A DNA stretch of 49,355 nucleotides from assembly GCA_964495615.1 (NCBI GenBank), contig CAZBVX010000001.1, forward strand, positions 1 to 49,355, in the 5' to 3' direction. Numbering within the stretch: position 1 is the stretch's first letter; every line of letters starts with the position of its first letter. The position numbers and the translations under genes are program-made. The stretch is from CAINDR01 sp964495615 (GTDB lineage Bacteria > Patescibacteriota > Patescibacteriia > Patescibacteriales > UBA12465). A model generated the notes under the pieces. It saw only the letters and a list, made by a program, of their open reading frames with translations, had not been told where the DNA came from and ran no database searches. Shown here piece after piece: positions 31,840 through 39,774 of this stretch.

Positions 31840-31848
31840 ATTTTAACA
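31840..31848 (-). promoter_or_regulatory. Extended -10 promoter for the mur cluster
   Basis: Minus strand TGTTAAAAT, an extended -10 with five of six bases matching, 20 bases upstream of the first gene. No good -35. It faces away from the promoter of the pseudo-ATPase operon about 30 bases further on. Confidence 0.5.
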
Positions 31849-31871
31849 TATTTCATCATAACGCAAAACAA

Positions 31872-31880
31872 TGCTATAAT
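31872..31880 (+). promoter_or_regulatory. Extended -10 promoter for the pseudo-ATPase operon
   Basis: TGCTATAAT: a perfect -10 (31875-31880) with an extended TG. The -35 is weak. The start near 31887 would leave a leader of about 13 bases before the ATG at 31900. Confidence 0.6.
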
Positions 31881-31899
31881 CAAAGATAATAATGACTTT

Positions 31900-33030
31900 A
31901 TGCCAAAAAAACTTCTCAACAAAATAATTCGCCATCTTGATGCCGATGACCTGGAAAGCTTTTCTCTGGACAAGCAATCTGGCGAACTTTGTTATTTGGG
32001 AAAAACCCAGAAAAAAACCATCAAAATTCCAAGCGCTCTCTGCGAAGATTTTTTTGTTTCTGTTGAAAAAGCTTTGTCCACTAATCAGGCTGGCGAAAAG
32101 CATTTTCGACTTTTTGATTCCAAAGGAAAAATAGGCATTTCCTTGAAATACTATCACGAAAACGGCCAGCGAAAAATTAGTGCTGAAATCAACAAGCCAG
32201 AAAAATTAATCGCTTTCAAACATCTAGGCTTTAGTCTTGAACAACAAAAAAAAGTGCGCCAAGCCCTTCGACAAAAAAAGGGCTTGATTGTTGCCGGCCT
32301 TCCTGCCGGGAATGGTTTGAGTAATCTCATTTATTCTTTATCTGCTGAAATTAACCTGGAAGAAAAAGATGCCTATCTTCTCTCCGCTAGCCAAGAACAC
32401 CACATTCAGGGTTTGAATTTTATTCCTTTGGATTATCCTTTTGAAGAAGATCTTCGAAAAAAACTAGCTTGGTTAGAAAAAAAAGATGCGGAAGTGATTA
32501 TTGTTCCAGAAATCTATGAACGACAAACTGCTTTGGAATTAGTAAGAATGGCGAATGCCGGACACTTGGTGATTGCTGGTTGCCGCAGCCGCGATGCTTT
32601 TAGCATTCTCAATTCTTTTTTGAAATCCGGTCCCGCCAAAGAAATTCTCGCAAATTTTTCTCTCATTATTTCTGGTCGCCAAGTGAATCGTCTCTGTCCA
32701 TACTGTGTTGAAAAATATCAAAGCAGCCAAGAAGAAATAAATATTTTTGCCAAAAGATTTTCTTGGAGCAAAAAATTTGCCGAAAAAATGATGCCGAAAA
32801 AATTGCTTCGCTCAATCGGTTGCCCAAAATGTCAATATCACGGCCATCTCGACAAAACCGGCATCTATGAAATCTTGTCGCTTGACCAAGAATTAAAAAA
32901 TTGCGAAGATATTCTCACTTTGCGCCGCTTGGCTCTTGAAAAAGGACATTATCCTTTATTGGCAGTGGCTTTGAACGCCGCTCAAAACGGCATTATTTCT
33001 CTCAGAGAAATCTTGAGTCTCAAATTTTAA
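31900..33030 (+). CDS. Degenerate PilB/GspE-like secretion ATPase (probable pseudo-ATPase)
   Basis: 376 residues aligned by eye to type II/IV secretion ATPases. The Walker A position reads GLPAGNGLSN (133-142) in place of GPTGSGKTTT, so the catalytic lysine and threonine are lost. The Asp-box EDPVE equivalent is SASQEHH. Walker B is VIIVPEI (199-205) and the His box TLHTNDA reads GCRSRDA. In contrast TGHLV-like AGHLVIAG, the four zinc cysteines (C266, C269, C308, C311) and the HLDKTGIYEILSLD tail are kept. The reading frame is open and starts an operon, so selection seems to preserve a non-catalytic protein. It could be a structural or regulatory partner of a true PilB encoded elsewhere. Confidence 0.8.
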   Translation: MPKKLLNKIIRHLDADDLESFSLDKQSGELCYLGKTQKKTIKIPSALCEDFFVSVEKALSTNQAGEKHFRLFDSKGKIGISLKYYHENGQRKISAEINKPEKLIAFKHLGFSLEQQKKVRQALRQKKGLIVAGLPAGNGLSNLIYSLSAEINLEEKDAYLLSASQEHHIQGLNFIPLDYPFEEDLRKKLAWLEKKDAEVIIVPEIYERQTALELVRMANAGHLVIAGCRSRDAFSILNSFLKSGPAKEILANFSLIISGRQVNRLCPYCVEKYQSSQEEINIFAKRFSWSKKFAEKMMPKKLLRSIGCPKCQYHGHLDKTGIYEILSLDQELKNCEDILTLRRLALEKGHYPLLAVALNAAQNGIISLREILSLKF

Positions 33031-33034
33031 ACGA

Positions 33035-33697
33035 ATGAAAATTTTCTGCGTTATTCCCGCTTGGAATGAAGAACAGAATATCGGTGAAGTACTGGAAAAA
33101 CTAAACGGCTTCGTGGATGAAGTGGTGGTGGTTGATGATTGTTCCAGCGACAATACTAGCTTGGTTGCCAAAAAACACGGCGCTATTGTTTTGCGCCACC
33201 CAATTAATCGCGGTCAAGGAGCAGCTTTGCAAACCGGCAATTCCTATGCCCTAAAAAACGGCGCCGACATTATCGTTCATTTTGATGCCGATAATCAATT
33301 TTCTGCCACCGAAATTCCTTCGGTGATTGCGCCACTACTTTCCGGCGAAGCAGATATTGTTTTTGGTTCCCGTTTCTTGGGCAAAAAAGCCAACCTGCCC
33401 TTCTTCAAAAAAAATGTCATCATGCCGCTAGCCAAATTGGTTAATCGTTTTATTTTTAAAATCAGGCTCAGCGACCCACAGAATGGTTTTCGAGCAATGA
33501 CCAGAGCAAGTGCGGAAAAAATAACTATCAAAAATCGTGGTTTTGCGCACAATAACGAAATTCAAATGAAAGCTTTTGCTCTTCATTTGCGCATCAAAGA
33601 AGTGCCAATCACTGTCACCTATCATCGCTTCGGTCAGAAATTTAGCGGCGGCATTAGAATTTTAAAAGATTTATTAATTTCTAAAATTATCAAATAA
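33035..33697 (+). CDS. GT2-family glycosyltransferase, dolichyl/polyprenyl-phosphate mannose synthase type
   Basis: 220 residues, a single GT-A domain: IPAWNEEQNIGEVLEKL, VVVDDCSSDNT (nucleotide site), HPINRGQGAALQTG, HFDADNQFSA (DxD metal site) and SDPQNGFRAMTR. There is no membrane domain, as in the short DPM1-type enzymes that load a sugar on polyprenyl phosphate. The gene starts 4 bases after the pseudo-ATPase gene and precedes DUF2304, its frequent neighbour. The sugar is not determinable. Confidence 0.93.
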   Translation: MKIFCVIPAWNEEQNIGEVLEKLNGFVDEVVVVDDCSSDNTSLVAKKHGAIVLRHPINRGQGAALQTGNSYALKNGADIIVHFDADNQFSATEIPSVIAPLLSGEADIVFGSRFLGKKANLPFFKKNVIMPLAKLVNRFIFKIRLSDPQNGFRAMTRASAEKITIKNRGFAHNNEIQMKAFALHLRIKEVPITVTYHRFGQKFSGGIRILKDLLISKIIK

Positions 33698-33699
33698 CT

Positions 33700-34038
33700 A
33701 TGTATCTACAAGAAATTATCGCCCTTACCTTGATTGCTTTCTTTGTTTCCAGGCTAATCATTCAAAAGAAAAAACAAGCAATCGGCAATAATGAATTTGC
33801 TTTGTGGCTATTCTTCTGGTTAGCTGCAGCTTTGAGTGTCGCCTTTTTGAAACCTCTGGATAGATTAGTGGCCCATCTTGGGTTCAGTGCTAGCGGTATC
33901 ACTTTACTTTTTTATTTTGCGGTCTTTATTCTCTTTTATTTATTGTTCAAACTTCGCCTCAGTTTTGCCAAAATGGATCGCGAATTAACAACGCTCACTC
34001 GAGAAATGGCAATTTTGAAAGAAGAGCAAAAAAAATAA
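33700..34038 (+). CDS. DUF2304 small membrane protein
   Basis: 112 residues with three membrane helices (about 3-19, 31-51 and 63-86) and a charged helical C-terminus (FAKMDRELTTLTREMAIL). The pattern, with an EFxxW(L/F) segment after the first helix, matches DUF2304, which is commonly found immediately after a DPM1-like GT2 gene as here (2-base gap). Family knowledge: the pair is thought to act together in polyprenyl-linked sugar transfer; this is not proven. Confidence 0.82.
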   Translation: MYLQEIIALTLIAFFVSRLIIQKKKQAIGNNEFALWLFFWLAAALSVAFLKPLDRLVAHLGFSASGITLLFYFAVFILFYLLFKLRLSFAKMDRELTTLTREMAILKEEQKK

Positions 34039-34041
34039 TTT

Positions 34042-34977
34042 ATGAGAATCGCTTGCAGCTCAGAAACCCTTGAAGAACTCACCCCGGTCCGACATCTTTT
34101 TGAAACCGAAATTCAAACCTTGAATTCTTTTCGGTTTTTTCGCCAAATAAACAATTTTGATTTGGTTTTCACTACCTGGCCAACCGCTCAAAAAACCTTT
34201 TGGCTAAGAACCATCCTTGCTCTCTATCGCGCCAAAAAATTAGTGGTTTTTATCAATCTTCAAGAAGCAAGCTATCAACTTTCCTGGAGCGATAAAAAAT
34301 TATTATTCCGAGCCAACAGAATTATCTGCCCTGATCTGGAAAGCATCCGTCACGGTTCCCTTTCGCCAATTTACTGGAAAACACCAGAAAAATTCAGAGA
34401 AATACCTTTCGGGGTTGATCTAAAAAAATATTCACCGCGTGAATCATTTTTTCCTTCACAAAATCCAGTAGTCGCCAAATTCAAAGCAATGATTAATCTG
34501 GTAACCAAAAAAGTAATCAAAAAAGGAATTCCTAATATTTTAATCTCCTGTCAAAACCCGAAAGATTGGCAAGAAGTTTTTGATGGTCAAGTCAAAGGAC
34601 GAATTATTTTTTTTAACAGTTCAGAAAATGACCAAACAAAAAGAGGAAAAACTTATCAAGAAGCTGATATTTTTGTCGTGCCGCAAAATGAAGGACCGGA
34701 AACAACCAGGCAAATTATTGAAGCGCTGGCTTGCGGGTTGGCGATTATCGCTCCTCGTGGCGCGAGATTGAACAACGTTTTTAATCATGACCAAGAAGGT
34801 TTATTTTTTAAGCCCGGTGATAATAATGATTTGATTGAACGAATTGCTATTCTCTGCCATGACGAAGAAAAAAGAGAAAAAATGGCGCGAGCGGCCAGAA
34901 AATTGACCGAAAATCGTTATGATAAAAAACGACGGGAAGAAAAAGTTTTGCAAATCATTAAAGAGCTTGAAAAATAA
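34042..34977 (+). CDS. GT4-like glycosyltransferase with a reduced N-terminal domain
   Basis: 311 residues, shorter than the usual 370-400. The C-terminal half has GT4 features: ISCQNPKDWQEVF, DIFVVPQNEGPETTRQIIEALACGLAIIAPRGARL (given in part) and EGLFFKPGDNNDLIERI, ending in AARKLTENRYD. The N-terminal domain is short and atypical (CSSETLEELTPVRHLFETE, then FTTWPTAQK), so the acceptor site may be unusual. It is the last gene of the four-gene plus-strand operon and has a terminator 14 bases on. Confidence 0.85.
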   Translation: MRIACSSETLEELTPVRHLFETEIQTLNSFRFFRQINNFDLVFTTWPTAQKTFWLRTILALYRAKKLVVFINLQEASYQLSWSDKKLLFRANRIICPDLESIRHGSLSPIYWKTPEKFREIPFGVDLKKYSPRESFFPSQNPVVAKFKAMINLVTKKVIKKGIPNILISCQNPKDWQEVFDGQVKGRIIFFNSSENDQTKRGKTYQEADIFVVPQNEGPETTRQIIEALACGLAIIAPRGARLNNVFNHDQEGLFFKPGDNNDLIERIAILCHDEEKREKMARAARKLTENRYDKKRREEKVLQIIKELEK

Positions 34978-34990
34978 AAAAGACAAAAGA

Positions 34991-35020
34991 AAAACCCGTT
35001 TTATATTAAAACGGGTTTTT
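34991..35020. terminator. Terminator between convergent genes
   Basis: Perfect 12-base arms AAAACCCGTTTT (34991-35002) and AAAACGGGTTTT (35008-35019) with a five-base loop and T-rich tails in both directions. It serves the plus-strand glycosyltransferase operon and the small gene ending at 35033. Confidence 0.87.
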
Positions 35021-35032
35021 GATTTAACTGAA

Positions 35033-35245
35033 TTATTGAAAAATGTGATAATCTGAAACAAAAGCATGTTTTGAATGATTATTTTTTAGAAAATTGTTAT
35101 TATTCAAACACGCAGAACTAACTATATTAAATTCTTCATTTTGAAAATTGTTATTTTCAATAAGTTCAACTAATTTAGGAATAGATATGTTTTTTCTTTC
35201 CATTAAATCTAAAAGATTTTTTAAATCTGAGCTGTTAATTTTCAT
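35033..35245 (-). CDS. Unnamed 70-residue protein with its own strong promoter
   Basis: 70 residues, not recognised. The N-terminal half is helical (KINSSDLKNLLDLMERKN and ISIPKLVELIENN); the C-terminal half is asparagine-rich (SACLNNNNFLKNNHSK) and ends in SDYHIFQ. No membrane segment. A perfect consensus promoter lies 44-72 bases upstream and a terminator 13 bases downstream, so this is a discrete, probably highly expressed single-gene unit. It may be a small protein, or the transcript of about 250 bases could be a structured or antisense RNA. Confidence 0.6.
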   Translation of the reverse strand: MKINSSDLKNLLDLMERKNISIPKLVELIENNNFQNEEFNIVSSACLNNNNFLKNNHSKHAFVSDYHIFQ

Positions 35246-35288
35246 GATTATTTTTTTGGTTATTAATATTTTAAAAAACAGTGAAAAT

Positions 35289-35317
35289 ATTATATAATTT
35301 TAGTTAATTACTGTCAA
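35289..35317 (-). promoter_or_regulatory. Perfect sigma70 promoter for the 70-residue gene
   Basis: Minus strand: -35 TTGACA (35312-35317), exactly 17 bases, -10 TATAAT (35289-35294). The start near 35282 leaves a leader of about 37 bases. Confidence 0.9.
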
Positions 35318-35340
35318 TGCTTTGATAGCAAAATCACAAA

Positions 35341-35366
35341 AAAACGCCTCCTCTCGGAGACGTTTT
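35341..35366 (-). terminator. Intrinsic terminator after the epimerase gene
   Basis: Minus strand AAAACGTCTCC pairs with GGAGGCGTTTT (one U-G pair), short loop, followed by Ts. It lies 22 bases after the epimerase stop. Confidence 0.83.
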
Positions 35367-35387
35367 TATTTATTTTTTATCCAATCT

Positions 35388-36407
35388 TTACTGAAAAACA
35401 CGTAAACGTTTTTGAGCTTGCAAGTCAAAAATAGTTTTCTTTAAACCATTTTCCAAAGTCACCACCGGCATCCAACCCAACTCATTTCTGATTTTTTTGA
35501 TATCCGGTAGCAATAACTCTGTCATAAATAACTTTTCTTCTTCAAAGCGCAATTGAGAATGAGAATTGGTTTCCGAAATAATTATTTCGGCAATTTTTTG
35601 AAAACTGGAATCGACATCTGATCCGACATTATATGGACCGAAAGCACCATGATCCATCACTTTCACTGCCGCATCAATCACGTCGCTCACATAACAAAAA
35701 GATGAAGCAAAAGATTCATTTCCATAAATTATTAAATCTTCATTATCAAGAGCCGCATTAACAAAATCTGGAATCATCTGATTATCGTTCAAAGGCATTC
35801 TTGGCCCATAGGTTCTGAACACTCGAATAATCTTGGCATCCAAATTATAAATATCATGATAGTTCTGAACCAAACTTTCCGCAAAGCGTTTTCCTTCGTC
35901 ATAAGAGCTGCGGGGAGAAATTGGATTTACCGCACCGACATAGTCTTCATTCACTAAAAAATTTTCATTGCCATTTTTTCGCAAACCATAAATTACCGAA
36001 GAAGAAAAATGAAGTAATTTTGCTTCATAAAAAACTGCCAGATCAAGAAGATTTTTCAAGCCGAGCGAATTAACCGCCAAAGTGTTCAAGCGATTTTCTT
36101 GAAAATATTTTGGTGAAGTTGGACAGGAAAGATTATATATTTCTTGAATACCCTGAAATTGAACTTTGAATTTTTTTAATTCCGGCAAAGAAGCCAAATC
36201 AATTGGCAAATTAATGTCATGGTTAATAAAAACAAAATCCGGATTGGACAGCAGATGGTCAATATTTCTTTCCGAGCCGGAAGAAAAATTATCAATGCAG
36301 ATTACTTTTGCCGTGCCGACTAATTCATCACACAAATGTGAGCCGAGAAAACCGGCGCCACCAGCCACAAGAACATTTTTCTTTTCAAAAATAACTTTCT
36401 TAGCCAT
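35388..36407 (-). CDS. NAD-dependent epimerase/dehydratase, UDP-glucuronate decarboxylase (UXS)-like
   Basis: 339 residues, extended SDR family. The NAD motif GGAGFLGSHLCDEL is at about 16-29 and the active-site Y169xxxK173 is in SSYDEGKRFAE; the YDEGKR form is typical of UDP-xylose synthase enzymes, which decarboxylate UDP-glucuronate to UDP-xylose. Other family features are IYNLSCPTSPKYFQ and RVFRTYGPRM. It is 10 bases downstream of the subtilase gene and ends at a terminator. A related 4-epimerase remains possible. Confidence 0.85.
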   Translation of the reverse strand: MAKKVIFEKKNVLVAGGAGFLGSHLCDELVGTAKVICIDNFSSGSERNIDHLLSNPDFVFINHDINLPIDLASLPELKKFKVQFQGIQEIYNLSCPTSPKYFQENRLNTLAVNSLGLKNLLDLAVFYEAKLLHFSSSVIYGLRKNGNENFLVNEDYVGAVNPISPRSSYDEGKRFAESLVQNYHDIYNLDAKIIRVFRTYGPRMPLNDNQMIPDFVNAALDNEDLIIYGNESFASSFCYVSDVIDAAVKVMDHGAFGPYNVGSDVDSSFQKIAEIIISETNSHSQLRFEEEKLFMTELLLPDIKKIRNELGWMPVVTLENGLKKTIFDLQAQKRLRVFQ

Positions 36408-36417
36408 AACAATATAA

Positions 36418-38448
36418 TTAATTTTTTATTTTTATTACTCCCAAATTAACACCGCCTTTGAAATTTTCTTCATAAGGATTAAAAGAATTCAACTCTCTTC
36501 CAGTACTGTCAAATAATTTTATTTGGGAAATTGTGCCGCTAGTAGAAGCAGTGACCAAATCCGACAAGCCATCATTGTCAAAATCAGCGGCAGCCAAGTT
36601 GGCTCCTTTTTTTTGATTGCGATCAAAAGCAAGAAATTGCCGCTGTAAAGAAAATTTTTCGTTATAAATCCTGATTATTGATTCAATGCCACTTGTTGGA
36701 ACAAAGGCCAAATTGCTGCTTTTTTGATTGCCTTTTTCAAAAATAAGAATCGGTGCGATATTGATGCCGCCTTTGTAACTGATATTGAAAGGGTTGAACG
36801 ATTTTAATAAAGCTCCTGCTTCATTAAAAATTTTCACTTCCTCCTGGGTGCTGATTGAAGCCACCACGATTTCTATTTTTCCATCACCATTAAAGTCAGA
36901 AGCTGAAATATTGAAACCGTCTTTGTAATTTTTTCCGTAGGGATAGATTTCTTTTTTTAGTTTTCCGTCAGCACTAAAAATTTTGACCGGCAAAGCTTGC
37001 TCAGAAGGAGCCACCACGATTTCATCAAGACCATCACGATCAAAATCGGCAGCCGCCAAAGAAATAGCGCCTTTGTAGTTTTTGGCAAAAGGATAGAATT
37101 GCTTTCTCAGCGTACCATCAAAAGAAAAAATTTTTATTTGATTGCCATTAGCACCGAAGACCAGATCTTGTCCGTCTTTGCCGTCAAATTCTCCACTAGC
37201 GACTTTGATGCCACCGCGATAATCTGGAAAAGGATCGAATTCTTTGACCAATTCTCCGGAAACAGAAAAAATTTTTACTTTCGGCTGTTCTTGCCCGGCA
37301 ATTGCTGAAGCTGGTGCAGCCACTATCAAGCTTGAGTATTCAAACAACAATTCTTGAGCAAAAGAAACCGCTCGATTGGCATTGACTCGACCATAGCCCA
37401 GCTGGTTTTTGTAGACTGGATTGAGTTGGGAAATATTATCAGAAGTTCCCAAAACAATATCGAGAGCCTGGCGTCCAGATAATTCTGGATTGGTTTGAAT
37501 GGTTAGAGCAAGGACACCACTGACAACTGCCGCCGCCATGGAAGTGCCGGACCAATAACCATCATATTCTTTGTTTTTTTCTTTTTCATTTCCTCCTTTA
37601 GTGATGGTGCTAAAAAAACTAATTCCCGGAGCAGTCAAGTCAACGCATTTGGCGCCATAACCAGAAAAACTTGTTTTTTGGTCAAGAGCATCAGTTGCCG
37701 CAACACCAACCACCAAGTCTTCACCATTGCGTCCTTTGTAGCAAGCTGGATAAATTGGTTTTTTGTCTGTGTTAACATCACCGCCGCCATTCTGTTCATT
37801 TCCAGCCGCTGCCACAACAATAACCCCTTTTTTGTGGGCTCTTTCTAGGGCTTCTCGCAAAGATTCGCTATAAGTAAAACCAGTAAAACTAAGATTAATG
37901 ATGTCTGCTCCGTTGTTGACGGCATAATCAACAGCTCGCACCACGCTCGACAATCTTCCTTCGCCGCGTTCATTCAAAACTTTGAGCGGCATAATTTTTG
38001 ATTGCCAAGTCACACCGGCAATCCCTTGATTGTTGTTTCCTTTGGCAGAAATAATACCCGCAATAATGGTTCCATGAGAAATGCCGGACTCAGTCCAATT
38101 ATTGGAAAATTGCGGATTGGGATTCGGTTCATTGTTGATAAAATCCCAACCATTAGCGTCATCAACAAAACCATTACGATCATCATCATAATTGTTTCCC
38201 GGAATTTCTTGATCGTTAATCCAAATATTTTCTTTTAGGTCTTCGTGTTTGATGTCGATTCCAGAATCGATGACCGCAATCACAACATTGGGAGAAGAGT
38301 TGGTTTTTTCCCAAGCTTTTTCAGCCTCGATTCGAGAAAAATACCATTGATTATGATAGAAAGAATCGTTAGGAACAAAATCAGCAAAAGCGACCGGCGT
38401 GTTAGCCAGCAAGAAAACAAAAAATAGAATCGTCCAACGCTTCTTCAT
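36418..38448 (-). CDS. Secreted subtilisin-like protease with propeller-type repeats
   Basis: About 676 residues from the ATG at 38446-38448; an upstream start would place ten residues before the signal peptide. Signal peptide at 1-22 (KKRWTILFFVFLLANTPVAFA). The S8 catalytic triad is present: D61 in AVIDSGID, H125 in SHGTIIAG, S303 in SGTSMAAA, with oxyanion N217 in AAGNEQNG. After residue 385 come six repeats of about 47 residues, each (V/I)KIFxxxGxLxKxFxPFxxxYKGGxNxAxxDFDxDG followed by a short strand (this consensus is degenerate), resembling FG-GAP/VCBS beta-propeller blades with calcium-type DxDxDG loops. Probably exported and cell-surface. Confidence 0.92.
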   Translation of the reverse strand: MKKRWTILFFVFLLANTPVAFADFVPNDSFYHNQWYFSRIEAEKAWEKTNSSPNVVIAVIDSGIDIKHEDLKENIWINDQEIPGNNYDDDRNGFVDDANGWDFINNEPNPNPQFSNNWTESGISHGTIIAGIISAKGNNNQGIAGVTWQSKIMPLKVLNERGEGRLSSVVRAVDYAVNNGADIINLSFTGFTYSESLREALERAHKKGVIVVAAAGNEQNGGGDVNTDKKPIYPACYKGRNGEDLVVGVAATDALDQKTSFSGYGAKCVDLTAPGISFFSTITKGGNEKEKNKEYDGYWSGTSMAAAVVSGVLALTIQTNPELSGRQALDIVLGTSDNISQLNPVYKNQLGYGRVNANRAVSFAQELLFEYSSLIVAAPASAIAGQEQPKVKIFSVSGELVKEFDPFPDYRGGIKVASGEFDGKDGQDLVFGANGNQIKIFSFDGTLRKQFYPFAKNYKGAISLAAADFDRDGLDEIVVAPSEQALPVKIFSADGKLKKEIYPYGKNYKDGFNISASDFNGDGKIEIVVASISTQEEVKIFNEAGALLKSFNPFNISYKGGINIAPILIFEKGNQKSSNLAFVPTSGIESIIRIYNEKFSLQRQFLAFDRNQKKGANLAAADFDNDGLSDLVTASTSGTISQIKLFDSTGRELNSFNPYEENFKGGVNLGVIKIKN

Positions 38449-38455
38449 ATCTGTT

Positions 38456-38464
38456 ATTATAACA
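38456..38464 (-). promoter_or_regulatory. Extended -10 promoter of the subtilase gene, possibly leaderless
   Basis: Minus strand TGTTATAAT: a perfect -10 (38456-38461) with an extended TG. A TTGAAA about 18 bases upstream could be the -35. The predicted start is at or within a base or two of the ATG, so the mRNA may be leaderless. Confidence 0.6.
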
Positions 38465-38471
38465 CGGAGAG

Positions 38472-39680
38472 CTACCAATTTTCAATTACCGAAAGGGTTT
38501 CGCGGGTGCATTTTTCCCAACCAAAATTGGCGGCACGCTTGATTCCCTGTTCTTTTAGTTCTTGCCGCAAACGTTCATCCAAAATTGATTTTGCCATCGC
38601 TTCTGCCAAAGCCTCCTTGTCGTTGGCATCGAAAAATAAAACTGCCTCTCCGGCCACCTCGCGTAAAACCGGAATATCGGAAGCAACTGTCGGCACACCA
38701 CAAGACATTGCCTGAATTACCGGAATACCAAAACCTTCGTGCCGAGTAGGAAAAATAAAAGAAGTGGCACCGTTAAAAATAAACGGCAAATCGCCCTCTT
38801 CAATCCAACCAGTAGAGACAATATTTCTGGTTAAATTGAATTGTTCCACTAAATACTTTGCTTCATCAAAACCAAATCCAGCATTGCCGATCAAAACCAG
38901 TTTTTCCTTGATTTCTGGATAACGTTCTTTCAGAATTGAAAAAGACTCAATCAATAAAGGAGTGTTTTTCTTTTTCTCCAAACGGCCGACATAGAGCAAG
39001 AAAGGTTTTTCCAGACCGTATTTTGTCAAAGTTTGATTAATTTTTTCAAGATTATTAATCGGCAAATAACTTTCCGAAAAACCGTTGTGAATTGCGGCGA
39101 TTTTTTCTGCTTTAGCAAAAGGATAAATTTCCAGAATTTCTTTTTTGGTAAATTCAGAAACGGTGATGATTTTGCCTGCTTTTTTGAGAGCAAAACGAGT
39201 TGACCATTCCAAATAATCCACCGTATTAGCTTGATATTTACCCCTAGTGAAAATTTTAACCAAAAATTTGATAATTTTTTTTGACCATTTTTTTTCGGTT
39301 TGCGCTTCTTCACTACGATATAAACGATCTTCGCGCGCAAAAGCAACATCGTGAATGGTGACGATGGTCTTTTTGGGTGCGAAAAAAGGCATGGTGTGGG
39401 CTGGAATAAATAAAATCTTCGGCGGACAAATCAGCATTTCCAAAGACAATCTTCCTAAAGTCCAAAAAAAGTTCAATGGCCAATTTAAAACTTTGAAAGA
39501 AAAGTTATTATTGTTCTTGATTACCTCTTTCAAGTCATCATTTGGCTCTTGATCCAAATATAAAAGATATTTATTTTTTTGATCCAACTTCGCTAAGTTT
39601 TTGATTAGATAAAAAGAGTACCATTCGGTACCAGTTTTTCTAATTCTATTAGCGCGCGAAGCGTCTATTCCAATAATCAT
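38472..39680 (-). CDS. GT4-family glycosyltransferase
   Basis: 402 residues from the ATG at 39678-39680 (MIIGIDASRANRIRKTGTEW), the usual N-terminus of this group. A longer frame would run into the palindromic repeat upstream and is unlikely. The C-terminal domain has LYVGRLEKKKNTPLLIESF, SFIFPTRHEGFGIPVIQAMS and GVPTVASDIPVLREVAGEA. Probably part of surface glycan synthesis. It lies just downstream of the mreB terminator, and its 3' end contains the promoter of the subtilase gene. Confidence 0.92.
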   Translation of the reverse strand: MIIGIDASRANRIRKTGTEWYSFYLIKNLAKLDQKNKYLLYLDQEPNDDLKEVIKNNNNFSFKVLNWPLNFFWTLGRLSLEMLICPPKILFIPAHTMPFFAPKKTIVTIHDVAFAREDRLYRSEEAQTEKKWSKKIIKFLVKIFTRGKYQANTVDYLEWSTRFALKKAGKIITVSEFTKKEILEIYPFAKAEKIAAIHNGFSESYLPINNLEKINQTLTKYGLEKPFLLYVGRLEKKKNTPLLIESFSILKERYPEIKEKLVLIGNAGFGFDEAKYLVEQFNLTRNIVSTGWIEEGDLPFIFNGATSFIFPTRHEGFGIPVIQAMSCGVPTVASDIPVLREVAGEAVLFFDANDKEALAEAMAKSILDERLRQELKEQGIKRAANFGWEKCTRETLSVIENW

Positions 39681-39713
39681 ATTTTTAATAATCGTACGAA
39701 CAGCTTTGGTTAA

Positions 39714-39737
39714 CTGACGAAGTAGTTCGCTCAAAAT
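39714..39737. repeat. Second copy of the palindromic-repeat arm
   Basis: 24 bases that match 20426-20449 at 22 of 24 positions. The core TGACGAAGTAGTTCGCTCA is itself a small imperfect palindrome (CGAA/TTCG). It lies in the 70-base gap between the mreB terminator and the glycosyltransferase start. The rest of the 119-base element is not recognisable here. Confidence 0.65.
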
Positions 39738-39750
39738 TAAAGTAGCTAAC

Positions 39751-39774
39751 AAAAAAACCGCTAAAAAAGCGGTT
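39751..39774 (-). terminator. Terminator of the long mre/rml transcript, overlapping the mreB stop
   Basis: Minus strand AACCGCT pairs with AGCGGTT (plus arms 39756-39762 and 39768-39774), five-base loop, then seven Ts. The mreB stop codon (39773-39775) is partly inside the stem. Confidence 0.83.

Noticed and set aside
31843..32157. 104-residue minus-strand frame before the pseudo-ATPase
   Set aside because: It is antisense to the pseudo-ATPase N-terminus and crosses both promoters; the plus-strand frame has clear family similarity.
31900..33030. Functional type IV pilus assembly ATPase PilB
   Set aside because: The Walker A lysine and other catalytic motifs are missing, so it is listed as a pseudo-ATPase.
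39681..39752. N-terminal extension of the glycosyltransferase (24 extra residues)
   Set aside because: It would translate the palindromic repeat; the family N-terminus begins at the ATG at 39680.
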